Origin: Alphaproteobacteria bacterium UBA6149
GTDB taxonomy: Bacteria > Pseudomonadota > Alphaproteobacteria > Rickettsiales > UBA998
Reading direction: 5' to 3'
DNA: 11,544 nt
Assembly: GCA_002423155.1 (NCBI GenBank)
Contig: DIUV01000039.1
Span: forward strand, 188-11,731
Part shown: piece by piece, positions 1 through 6,017 of the stretch
Layout of the letters: each line of letters opens with the position of its first letter
How positions within the stretch are numbered: the stretch's first letter is position 1
Notes under the pieces: model-generated
The model's database searches: none
Told to the model about the DNA's origin: nothing
The model's input: the letters and a program-made list of their open reading frames with translations, nothing else
Position numbers and translations under genes: made by a program

Positions 1-13
1 TTGGACAGTAGTG

Positions 14-41
14 CGCACAAGGCGGGGATGACAACGGATAG
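14..41 (-). repeat. Broken half copy of the palindromic repeat
   Basis: Read on the minus strand, this stretch matches the left arm of the palindromic element at 5866-5957 (shared run around GTCATCCCCGCCTTGTGCG, preceded by CTATCCGT). The match stops after the GCG that would begin the second side of the arm hairpin, and the sequence then diverges. It may be a decayed or truncated copy, or one whose other half lies beyond the window edge in rearranged form. The rest of 1-176 is AT-rich and shows no gene and no convincing terminator for the operon that ends at 177. Confidence 0.6.
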
Positions 42-176
42 CACAGAAAAATCATTATTATTAAATATATTGCACCCTTATTAACCTTACTGTCGTATAG
101 AGTGATTAGTATATTAAAAATTTAACTATTATTTTTTAGTCTTGTTACTAAGCTTTTTTGTGCAAAAATAAAATAA

Positions 177-350
177 TTATTTCTTCTGCTTAGCAAAAAA
201 CTCCGCCACCGCATTGCGGCTGGCTTGGCGTAGCTCTTGCTTTTGCGATTTGCTATCTAGCTGCCATAACATTGCTTCTTCTTGGGGATGTTCGTGAGAA
301 TGATTATGTCCACAACCAGTGCCGCAACCATCTGTGTGTTTATGATTCAT
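177..350 (-). CDS. 57-aa Cys/His-rich small protein, putative metal binder
   Basis: I do not recognise a named family. The reading frame runs ATG (348-350) to TAA (177-179). A good ribosome binding site (AGGA) lies about 7 bases upstream, and the start is 14 bases past the stop of the 118-aa gene, so it looks like the last gene of the purC operon. Residues 1-22 are packed with potential metal ligands: His3, His5, Cys9, Cys13, then CGHNHSHEH (13-21). Residues 24-57 look like a charged amphipathic helix ending in FFAKQKK. There is no signal peptide or membrane segment. The Cys/His cluster suggests a role in binding zinc, nickel or copper, as in the His-rich tails of metallochaperones, but that is inference from composition. 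The upstream signal and operon spacing make it likely to be a real gene. Confidence 0.7.
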   Translation of the reverse strand: MNHKHTDGCGTGCGHNHSHEHPQEEAMLWQLDSKSQKQELRQASRNAVAEFFAKQKK

Positions 351-364
351 TGTTTTTTCCTTTA

Positions 365-721
365 TTAATTAGAACCTTCCGCGTCGCGGCGCTTTAATTC
401 AGCGATGCGTTGAGCGATTATTTCTTGCGGATCCATTGGCTGGAAAAAAGTGCTGGGGTCGGTATTATATAATTCCGCAACTTTGATGGTTACATCCTCT
501 GGTGGCGTTTCCCCCTCGGCAGACACGATAATTTCGCCAAAGGCTTCAAAATTATATAAATCTAAATCGCCGCCCGTTTCTGCTGCTTTAAATTTTTCAT
601 ACATGCTGGGTTTCACCGCAACATAGCACCAAAAAGGACCACCATGATCCATACGACCATAAACCAGCACAATTATGCGCGATACATTATCGGGGTCGTA
701 ACGATCATTTTCTGTAGACAT
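365..721 (-). CDS. Conserved-looking hypothetical protein, 118 aa, in purine operon
   Basis: Function not recognised. The gene starts 20 bases after the purQ stop and has a GGAA ribosome binding site about 8 bases before its ATG, so it is probably cotranscribed with purC-purS-purQ. The protein is soluble and acidic, with no signal peptide or membrane span. It appears to be one small alpha/beta domain: a beta-like stretch RIIVLVYGR (15-23), an aromatic patch GGPFWCYVAV (27-36), a charged helix around 39-50, another beta-like stretch FGEIIVSAEGE (61-71), and a C-terminal helix PQEIIAQRIAELKRR (98-112). In many alphaproteobacteria purL follows purQ; here this gene and the 57-aa gene take that place. 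Whether it has anything to do with purine synthesis is unknown. Confidence 0.75.
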   Translation of the reverse strand: MSTENDRYDPDNVSRIIVLVYGRMDHGGPFWCYVAVKPSMYEKFKAAETGGDLDLYNFEAFGEIIVSAEGETPPEDVTIKVAELYNTDPSTFFQPMDPQEIIAQRIAELKRRDAEGSN

Positions 722-741
722 TTTTACGTTCCATTTATAAT

Positions 742-1446
742 TTAAGCGGCGACTCCCAAAAACAATTCCCGACCATCAACGCCGCCCGTTAATGCATCGC
801 AAACTCTTTCTGGGTGAGGCATCATCCCAGCAACATTTCCTGCTGCATTGATAATACCCGCAATATTATTTATTGATCCATTGATATTAGTAGCATTATT
901 TACATTACCAGCATCATCCGCATAACGCAATAACACCTGATTATTCGCCTCTAATTTTTCAATCGTTGCAGCATCCGCAAAATAATTACCATCATGATGG
1001 GCAACGGGGAAATGTACCACCTGCCCTTTTTGGTATTTTTTGGTAAATTTACTATCATTTTGCTCTACCCGTAAAGCAACCTGCTTACAGATAAATGACA
1101 AACCACGATTACGCAATAAAGTACCCGGTAACAAACCAGATTCGGTAAGCACCTGAAATCCATTGCAAATTCCTAGCACCATCCGACCAGCATCCGCATG
1201 GCGTTTTACTTGAGTCATAATAGGTGAACGCGCTGCCATGGCACCACTGCGCAAATAATCCCCATAAGAAAAGCCCCCCGGTAATATCACCAGGTCTAAA
1301 TCGGGCAAAGCACTATCGCCATGCCAAACTTTTTGCACATTTCCTTTGATTTCTGCTCCCCATGCGCCACTCATCATGGCTTGCACAGCGGTTAGAGCAT
1401 CCCTATCGCAATTGGAGCCGGGAAAAACAACAACACCTACCTTCAT
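742..1446 (-). CDS. purQ: Phosphoribosylformylglycinamidine synthase, glutaminase subunit PurQ
   Basis: PurQ is the class I glutamine amidotransferase subunit of FGAM synthase, step four of purine synthesis. It releases ammonia from glutamine for the PurL synthetase subunit, and PurS bridges the two. The protein has 234 aa, normal for a stand-alone PurQ. Visible motifs are the N terminus VGVVVFPGSNCD (3-14), the oxyanion-loop region LPGGFSYGDYLR (55-66), the nucleophile Cys94 in GICNGFQVL (92-100), and the His211/Glu213 pair in GMMPHPER (207-214). The region before it, NGSINNIAGI (189-198), is also typical of PurQ. The ATG overlaps the TGA of purS by 4 bases (ATGA), a sign of translational coupling. 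The architecture is the separate-subunit PurS/PurQ/PurL type, so a small purL should exist elsewhere in the genome. Confidence 0.97.
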   Translation of the reverse strand: MKVGVVVFPGSNCDRDALTAVQAMMSGAWGAEIKGNVQKVWHGDSALPDLDLVILPGGFSYGDYLRSGAMAARSPIMTQVKRHADAGRMVLGICNGFQVLTESGLLPGTLLRNRGLSFICKQVALRVEQNDSKFTKKYQKGQVVHFPVAHHDGNYFADAATIEKLEANNQVLLRYADDAGNVNNATNINGSINNIAGIINAAGNVAGMMPHPERVCDALTGGVDGRELFLGVAA

Positions 1447-1682
1447 TTCACCAACTCAAAACTATAATTTTCAACTACAGTGTTTGCTAATAATTTTTCG
1501 CACATCTGTTTTACCTGAGCTTCTGCCTCATCAGCATTCGCATCTAACTCTAATTCCACATATTTTCCTACGCGGACATTGCTAGTATTAGTAAAACCCA
1601 AATGTGCCAAAGAATTTTCTATGGCTTTTCCTTGTGGGTCTAACACACCGTTTTTTAATGTAATATGAATTTTAGCCTTCAT
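1443..1682 (-). CDS. purS: Phosphoribosylformylglycinamidine synthase subunit PurS
   Basis: PurS is the small subunit that joins PurQ and the small form of PurL into the active FGAM synthase complex and helps pass ammonia between them. At 79 aa the protein is the usual length. It shows the family pattern: an N-terminal beta strand (MKAKIHITLK), the GVLDPQGKAIENSL loop and helix (12-25), the LGF plus VRVGKYVEL strand (28-44), an acidic helix with repeated Glu/Asp/Ala (46-68), and the C-terminal segment NTVVENYSFEL (67-77). It lies 5 bases after the purC stop and overlaps purQ by 4 bases, so the three genes form a tight operon. The ATG at 1680-1682 is the only sensible start for this length. 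Confidence 0.96.
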   Translation of the reverse strand: MKAKIHITLKNGVLDPQGKAIENSLAHLGFTNTSNVRVGKYVELELDANADEAEAQVKQMCEKLLANTVVENYSFELVK

Positions 1683-1687
1683 TTTTT

Positions 1688-2473
1688 CTAGTCTTCCTTC
1701 TTAATATCCCATTCAGCAATTTCTGCGCTGGGCAATACACCTAAACGCTTTGCTACTTCTATATAAGCTTCTTCAACCTGCCCCATATCACGGCGGAAAC
1801 GGTCTTTATCCATGCGCTCAGAAGTTAATCTATCCCATAGACGGCAAGAATCGGGGCTGATTTCATCCGCTAGAACAATGCGCGGCATATCGCCATCTTC
1901 GGAATATAGACGACCAAACTCAATTTTGAAATCCACCAAGCGAATGCCAATACCCGTGAATATACCACATAAATAGTCATTTATGCGCAAAGCCAACATG
2001 CGTAATTCTTCTAATTCCATTGGATCTGCCAATTCAAAGGCAAAAATATGCTCTTCCGAAACGAAGGGATCCCCCAAAGAATCGCTTTTTAGACAATATT
2101 CAATAATTGGGCTACTAAGTGCTTTACCTTCGGGAATACCAAAACGCTCCGAAAAACTACCCGCAGCAACGTTACGAATAATTACTTCTAAAGGGATAAT
2201 CTCTACCGCTTTCACCAATTGCTCACGCATATTAAGGCTGCGAATAAAATGCGTAGGGATGCCCACCTCCATAAGATGCGTCATCAAATATTCGGAAATA
2301 CGGTTATTTATCACACCCTTACCGCGAATAATACCTTTTTTGCGGTTATTAAAGGCGGTGGCATCGTCCTTAAAACGCGCAATTAAAGTACCCGGTTCTG
2401 GACCTTCAAATAATTGTTTCGCTTTGCCCTCATATAAAGGAGTGCCTGAAGTTGGTGTACGTTTATTGCTCAT
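1688..2473 (-). CDS. purC: SAICAR synthetase PurC
   Basis: PurC is phosphoribosylaminoimidazole-succinocarboxamide synthase, which joins aspartate to CAIR using ATP in purine synthesis. The 261-aa length is close to the bacterial norm of about 240-260. Family marks are the N-terminal LYEGKAKQLFE (13-23), DDATAFN (36-42), the first signature PLEVIIRNVAAGS (95-107), the second signature LVDFKIEFG (179-187), and DEISPDSCRLWD (203-214). The chosen ATG at 2471-2473 adds about ten residues before the conserved core. There is no clear Shine-Dalgarno in front of it, so the exact start is less sure than the identity. It is the first gene of the minus-strand operon. It faces away from DUF1476, leaving a 143-base divergent region for both promoters. 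No purine riboswitch is apparent there. Confidence 0.97.
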   Translation of the reverse strand: MSNKRTPTSGTPLYEGKAKQLFEGPEPGTLIARFKDDATAFNNRKKGIIRGKGVINNRISEYLMTHLMEVGIPTHFIRSLNMREQLVKAVEIIPLEVIIRNVAAGSFSERFGIPEGKALSSPIIEYCLKSDSLGDPFVSEEHIFAFELADPMELEELRMLALRINDYLCGIFTGIGIRLVDFKIEFGRLYSEDGDMPRIVLADEISPDSCRLWDRLTSERMDKDRFRRDMGQVEEAYIEVAKRLGVLPSAEIAEWDIKKED

Positions 2474-2510
2474 GATGCTTTTTTACTATTTAAGTTAATA
2501 AAATTTTTGT

Positions 2511-2541
2511 GTTATACGGTTTAACCAAATTTAGATTGCAA
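2511..2541 (-). promoter_or_regulatory. Candidate sigma-70-like promoter for purC
   Basis: On the minus strand a TTGCAA (2536-2541) stands 19 bases before TATAAC (2511-2516), roughly 38 bases upstream of the purC ATG. The spacer is slightly long (18 if GTATAA is taken as the -10). The region is AT-rich, so a chance match is quite possible. A small hairpin, AGATTG-tgcgg-CAATCT (2559-2575), lies just upstream on the DUF1476 side. Confidence 0.3.
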
Positions 2542-2616
2542 CACTAATAAAGTAAATTAGATTGTGCGGCAATCTGTAAAGATGCTAAAAAGATAAAAAA
2601 TGAAGGATATTAAAAA

Positions 2617-2940
2617 ATGAATGAATTTGAAAAACGTGATCAGGCTTTTGAGAATAAATTTGCTCACGATCAAGAGTTAGAATTTAAAGCAACCGTAAGA
2701 AGAGATAAAAATATTGCTTTATGGGCAGCTGAAAAACTAGGCAAATCAGCGGAAGATACTGAAAAATACATACCAGAACTAATAGAAGCAAATATGCAAA
2801 AAGCTGGGGATGAGGATTTATTGGAAAAAATAATGGCCGATTTTTCTAAGGCAGGCATAGAAATAGCTGAATCAGAAGTTCGGCACGAAATGGCGCGTTT
2901 GCTAGATGTTGCGCGTGAACAAATTATGACGGGTAAGTAA
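2617..2940 (+). CDS. DUF1476 protein, F1-ATPase inhibitor zeta subunit
   Basis: The protein belongs to the alphaproteobacterial DUF1476 family, whose Paracoccus member is the zeta subunit that binds F1 and blocks ATP hydrolysis by ATP synthase. The 107-aa length is normal. The family N terminus is clear: FEKRDQAFENKFAHDQELEF (4-23), followed by ALWAAEKLG (34-42), an acidic middle around 44-70, and a C-terminal helix HEMARLLDVAREQI (90-103). The start ATG follows AAGGAT by about 11 bases. In many alphaproteobacteria this gene lies next to the pur genes on the same strand; here it is divergent from purC. Its last 17 bases overlap the end of the chaperone gene on the other strand. Inhibition of ATP hydrolysis has been shown in only some species, so the role here is inferred by family. 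Confidence 0.93.
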   Translation: MNEFEKRDQAFENKFAHDQELEFKATVRRDKNIALWAAEKLGKSAEDTEKYIPELIEANMQKAGDEDLLEKIMADFSKAGIEIAESEVRHEMARLLDVAREQIMTGK

Positions 2941-3406
2941 TCACTTTTTCTAATACTGCCAGCAATTGTGCATCATCAGGGGTGTTACTGCCGTATAAAT
3001 TACGCTTTAACACCTCTTTTAATGCATTTTTATCGGCAAAACTTTCTGAATAAGCATGTAGGCGACCATAAAATGCGCTGGCTATATCCTTCATACGATA
3101 CGTCATGCCCGTGTCGCTAATACCTATTTCCCGTAGATTTCTATCCATATCCGCAAAGAAATTTTCTACTAGCGCCCGTTCTAACGAGGTTTTTTGATGT
3201 TTATCTTTATTCTGGCGGATTTTTTGTAGTTCTAAAAATATATGCAGCACAATTACATCAAAACGACCATCCAACGTATCAGGAACACCACCTTGTTCGT
3301 AGAAAAAACTGTTTCTTGAGCGTTCCACACATGCTAAATAAAGTTCTGCTGCTTGCTTTTTTTCTTCCGAAGGAGAGAAAAAATCGGCTATTTTGGCTAA
3401 AATCAT
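2924..3406 (-). CDS. CBP3-type ubiquinol-cytochrome c chaperone protein
   Basis: This is a bacterial homologue of the mitochondrial CBP3/UQCC1 family, which helps make cytochrome b for the bc1 complex. The 160-aa protein shows the family core: a helix AAELYLACVERSRN (19-32), FYEQGGVPDTLDGRFDVIVL (35-54), a long charged segment to about residue 75, LVENFFADMDRNLREIGISD (79-98), and YRMKDIASAFYGRLHAY (103-119). The frame is open further upstream to 3601, but those extra residues overlap the lipoprotein gene and do not resemble the family. The ATG at 3404-3406 gives the expected N terminus (MILAKIADFF) and has AGG about 8 bases ahead. The gene is head to head with the BamE-like gene, an arrangement I recall from other alphaproteobacteria. 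It implies a bc1-type respiratory chain. Confidence 0.9.
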   Translation of the reverse strand: MILAKIADFFSPSEEKKQAAELYLACVERSRNSFFYEQGGVPDTLDGRFDVIVLHIFLELQKIRQNKDKHQKTSLERALVENFFADMDRNLREIGISDTGMTYRMKDIASAFYGRLHAYSESFADKNALKEVLKRNLYGSNTPDDAQLLAVLEKVITYPS

Positions 3407-3428
3407 GACATACCTGAAACAAATTAAG

Positions 3429-3914
3429 ATGAAAACTTTATACCATATTATTTTATATACAGCAATTTCTTTGCCGCTTACTGCTTGCATCAAAAGAGAG
3501 GAAACGCGCGGACATCTGCCTGTGGCGGAGCATCTGGGAGAAATAACCGCTGGCAAAAGCTCTCGCGATGAAGTTTTGCAGAAATTAGGCACGCCATCCA
3601 CCCAAAGTAATTTTGGTGATGAAGCATGGTATTATATTTCCACTAACAAAGAAGCTATCGCTTTTTTAAAACCAAAAATCACCAAACAGCAAGTTACACG
3701 CATAGTTTTTGATAGTAATGGGGTGGTAGAAAAAATTGACAATTACGATCAAAAAGACAGCCAAGAAATTAAAATAGCTAAAAAAATCACCCCTACCGAA
3801 GGGCATAGCCTTGGTTTCTTTGAGCAGATATTAGGTAATATCGGAAAATTCAATAAATCAGATACAGGTGTAGCACATAGCGCTTCTCGTGGTGGAGTTG
3901 GTCCTGCTCGGTAG
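3429..3914 (+). CDS. bamE: BamE/SmpA-OmlA family outer-membrane lipoprotein
   Basis: The gene probably encodes the BamE subunit of the BAM complex, which inserts beta-barrel proteins into the outer membrane. From the ATG at 3429 the protein has 161 aa. A lipoprotein signal is clear: a basic start MKT, a hydrophobic run IILYTAISLPL (7-17) and the lipobox LTAC with Cys20 as the lipidated residue. The SmpA/OmlA domain spans about 36-112, with LGEITAGKSSRDEVLQKLG (36-54), the GDEAWYYIS strand (63-71) and VTRIVFDSNGVVEKID (89-104). A tail LGFFEQILGNIGKFN (128-142), seen in alphaproteobacterial members, follows. In-frame ATGs at 3393 and 3405 would lengthen the n-region and overlap the chaperone start; the 3429 start gives the best signal peptide. 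The symbol is given by family, not by experiment. Confidence 0.88.
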   Translation: MKTLYHIILYTAISLPLTACIKREETRGHLPVAEHLGEITAGKSSRDEVLQKLGTPSTQSNFGDEAWYYISTNKEAIAFLKPKITKQQVTRIVFDSNGVVEKIDNYDQKDSQEIKIAKKITPTEGHSLGFFEQILGNIGKFNKSDTGVAHSASRGGVGPAR

Positions 3915-3936
3915 AGATTTTTATATTAGACATCTG

Positions 3937-3968
3937 CGTATTCATCCCATGAAAATAGGATGAATACG
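3937..3968. terminator. Perfect 11-bp hairpin between convergent genes
   Basis: CGTATTCATCC (3937-3947) pairs perfectly with GGATGAATACG (3958-3968) around a 10-base loop. It sits 22 bases after the bamE stop and 30 bases before the end of pntB, which converge on it. There is no run of T on either side, so it is not a classical intrinsic terminator. It may stabilise both 3' ends or act with another factor. Confidence 0.5.
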
Positions 3969-3998
3969 GAGAATGACTGCGGAGATTGCCGTTAAAAA

Positions 3999-5381
3999 TT
4001 ACTTCAAAGCTTTTACCAATTCTTCCGCCACATGCCGAGCATCCCCAAACAACATCATAGTATTATCTTTATAAAACAATTCGTTTTGTACGCCCGCATA
4101 ACCTGCCGCCATACCCCGTTTTACGAATAATACCGTCCGCGCAGATGCTACATCTAAAATTGGCATTCCATAAATAGGGCTGGAAGGATCCGTTTTCGCC
4201 GCTGGATTGGTTACGTCGTTCGCGCCAATTACGAAAGCTACATCCGTAGTGGCAAAATCATTATTTATTTCATCCAATTCTAAAACTTGGTCGTAAGGAA
4301 CATTTGCTTCTGCCAACAACACGTTCATGTGACCCGGCATCCGCCCTGCTACGGGGTGAATGGCATAACGCACTTGTACGCCTAAACCTTCTAGCACGCT
4401 GGCAAGTTCACGCACCGCATGTTGCGCCTGTGCTACGGCCATGCCATACCCAGGAACTAAAATTACTGAACTGGCATTTTTCAACAAAAATGCTGCATCT
4501 TCGGCACTACCGCTTTTCACAGGGCGATCATCTTCTCCGCCTTCTACTGCACTTGCTTCAGCACCACTACCAAAACCACCAAATATCACATTGATTATAG
4601 AGCGGTTCATCGCTTTACACATGATATAGCTCAATATCGCACCACTAGAACCAACTAGCGCACCAGTTACAATCAGTGCCATGTTTTGCAAAGTAAAACC
4701 AATACCAGCCGCCGCCCAGCCCGAATAAGAATTCAGCATGGAAACTACTACCGGCATATCCGCTCCGCCAATGGGGATGATGAGCAAAAAGCCAATTAAA
4801 AACGCTAGTAAAGTCATCAAGATAAAGATGCTTTTAGCTTCCGTTGCGCAAAAAATTACTAATAATAATAAGATAGTAGCCCCCAAAGCCGCATTAAACC
4901 AATGCTGACCCACAAAGCGTATCGGCTTGCCCGACATTATGCCTTGTAATTTAGCGAAAGCTATAACTGAGCCAGAAAAAGTAATGGCGCCAATCACCGC
5001 ACCCAAGCTCATTTCGACTAAGCTCCCCACTGCCAGCGCACCAGAAGTGCCAATCCCATAACTCTCAGGCGCCCATAAAGCTGCCATGGCAATAAACACC
5101 GCCGCCAAACCAACTAGCGAGTGAAAAGCTGCCACTAATTGCGGCATCGAAGTCATTTTAATTTTACGAGCAATTACTACTCCAACCGTTCCACCAATGG
5201 CGAGTCCTAGAACAATCCACCAATAACTACGAATAGAAGGAGTCGCCAAAGTAGTGGCAACTGCTATTCCCATGCCAATAATGCCATATAAATTTCCGCG
5301 CCGCGCCGTTTCTGGGGAAGATAATCCGCGCAGAGTTAACACAAACAAAACAGAAGCAATAAGATAAAAATATCCAGCCAT
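3999..5381 (-). CDS. pntB: NAD(P) transhydrogenase subunit beta PntB
   Basis: PntB is the inner-membrane subunit of the proton-translocating transhydrogenase, which uses proton flow to reduce NADP+ with NADH. The 460-aa length is typical. The first 270 residues or so form a series of hydrophobic membrane helices with conserved loops KIKMTSMPQLVAAFHSL (73-89) and MSGKPIRFVGQHWFNAALG (149-167). Domain III, which binds NADP(H), follows: GYGMAVAQAQ (311-320), HPVAGRMPGHMNVLLAEA (342-359), GANDVTNPAA (387-396), KRGMAAGYAGV (421-431) and FYKDNTMMLFGDA (436-448). It begins 4 bases after the pntAb stop, so the two are coupled. The enzyme supplies NADPH for biosynthesis and redox defence, including reductive steps such as ProA downstream. 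Confidence 0.97.
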   Translation of the reverse strand: MAGYFYLIASVLFVLTLRGLSSPETARRGNLYGIIGMGIAVATTLATPSIRSYWWIVLGLAIGGTVGVVIARKIKMTSMPQLVAAFHSLVGLAAVFIAMAALWAPESYGIGTSGALAVGSLVEMSLGAVIGAITFSGSVIAFAKLQGIMSGKPIRFVGQHWFNAALGATILLLLVIFCATEAKSIFILMTLLAFLIGFLLIIPIGGADMPVVVSMLNSYSGWAAAGIGFTLQNMALIVTGALVGSSGAILSYIMCKAMNRSIINVIFGGFGSGAEASAVEGGEDDRPVKSGSAEDAAFLLKNASSVILVPGYGMAVAQAQHAVRELASVLEGLGVQVRYAIHPVAGRMPGHMNVLLAEANVPYDQVLELDEINNDFATTDVAFVIGANDVTNPAAKTDPSSPIYGMPILDVASARTVLFVKRGMAAGYAGVQNELFYKDNTMMLFGDARHVAEELVKALK

Positions 5382-5385
5382 CTTA

Positions 5386-5784
5386 TTATTTTCCTTCTTT
5401 CTTTTTATACATATCTAACATGCGCTGCGTCACCACAAAGCCACCAAAAATATTGATAGATGCCAACATCACCGCAAAGAAACCAACTATTTGCCCGAGC
5501 CCACCGGTGCCCGCACCCAGCGCAATAATCGCGCCCACCACAATAATTCCCGACACGGCATTAGTCACACTCATCAATGGCGTATGCAACGCAGGAGTAA
5601 CCCGCCAAACCACATAATATCCCACAAAGCAAGCTAACACAAAAATAGTCAGACTCATCAAAAACGGGTCTAAGCCAGCAGAATGCGCCAACTGCGTTTC
5701 CAGCATTTTAGTGCGCTCGGTCAAGGCGGCGGCATCTTCTGCCAATTGCTGGGATTTTTGGGTTATTTCTGAAAGGTCTAGCAT
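5386..5784 (-). CDS. pntAb: NAD(P) transhydrogenase subunit alpha part 2 (PntAb)
   Basis: This is the membrane part of the alpha subunit (domain IIa), encoded separately from the NAD-binding part as in Rhodospirillum rubrum and many alphaproteobacteria. It has 132 aa. Residues 1-35 are a hydrophilic, probably helical lead (repeated Ala, Glu, Gln, Thr). Three hydrophobic segments follow: about 40-61 (FLMSLTIFVLACFVGYYVVW), 75-96 (AVSGIIVVGAIIALG) and 99-120 (QIVGFFAVMLASINIFGGF). The signature VTPALHTPLMSVTNAVSGII lies between the first and second. The tail QRMLDMYKKKEGK is cytoplasmic in character. The ribosome binding site (AAGAG) is modest. The gene is 233 bases from pntAa, a gap occupied by a palindromic repeat, but only 4 bases from pntB. 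Confidence 0.95.
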   Translation of the reverse strand: MLDLSEITQKSQQLAEDAAALTERTKMLETQLAHSAGLDPFLMSLTIFVLACFVGYYVVWRVTPALHTPLMSVTNAVSGIIVVGAIIALGAGTGGLGQIVGFFAVMLASINIFGGFVVTQRMLDMYKKKEGK

Positions 5785-5865
5785 GATTTTTCTCTTACAA
5801 TTATTAACTAAATTACATGTATTTCAGCACGCTATACGACAATTTTTTATTCTTCTCCAGACTAT

Positions 5866-5957
5866 CCGTCGTCATCCCCGCCTTGTGCGGGGATCTTGGG
5901 CTACAAATTCGGTCTTTTTTGTGTCCCGAGATCCCCGTACAAGACGGGGATGACGAT
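5866..5957. repeat. Long palindromic element built of two hairpin arms
   Basis: The left arm (5868-5900) and right arm (5925-5957) are inverted repeats matching at 29 of 33 positions, around a core CTACAAATTCGGTCTTTTTT. Each arm also folds on itself: ATCCCCGC-cttgt-GCGGGGAT on the left and ATCCCCGT-acaag-ACGGGGAT on the right. The element fills the gap between pntAa and pntAb. A copy differing at 2 of 57 bases begins at 11488, and a broken half copy lies at 14-41. The structure and intergenic setting fit a dispersed palindromic repeat family. The nearby short open frames on both strands come from this palindrome and are not genes. Confidence 0.85.
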
Positions 5958-6017
5958 AAGGGAAAAAATTGTTGCATAAAATATATTTCTTTAAATAAGT
6001 TAGTAAACAAACAATCA

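Noticed and set aside
121..176. Intrinsic terminator for the purine operon downstream of the 57-aa gene
   Set aside because: The only stem (TTAGT with ACTAA near 135-155) is 5 bp, and its T-run lies on the plus-strand side, the wrong direction for the operon.
2474..2616. Purine riboswitch upstream of purC
   Set aside because: The leader is short and AT-rich, and no three-way junction or conserved purine-aptamer core is visible; only a small 6-bp hairpin is present.
3407..3601. Longer upstream extension of the CBP3-type chaperone frame
   Set aside because: The added residues do not resemble the family, overlap the signal-peptide and N-terminal coding part of the lipoprotein gene, and a family-like N terminus with a ribosome binding site begins at 3406.
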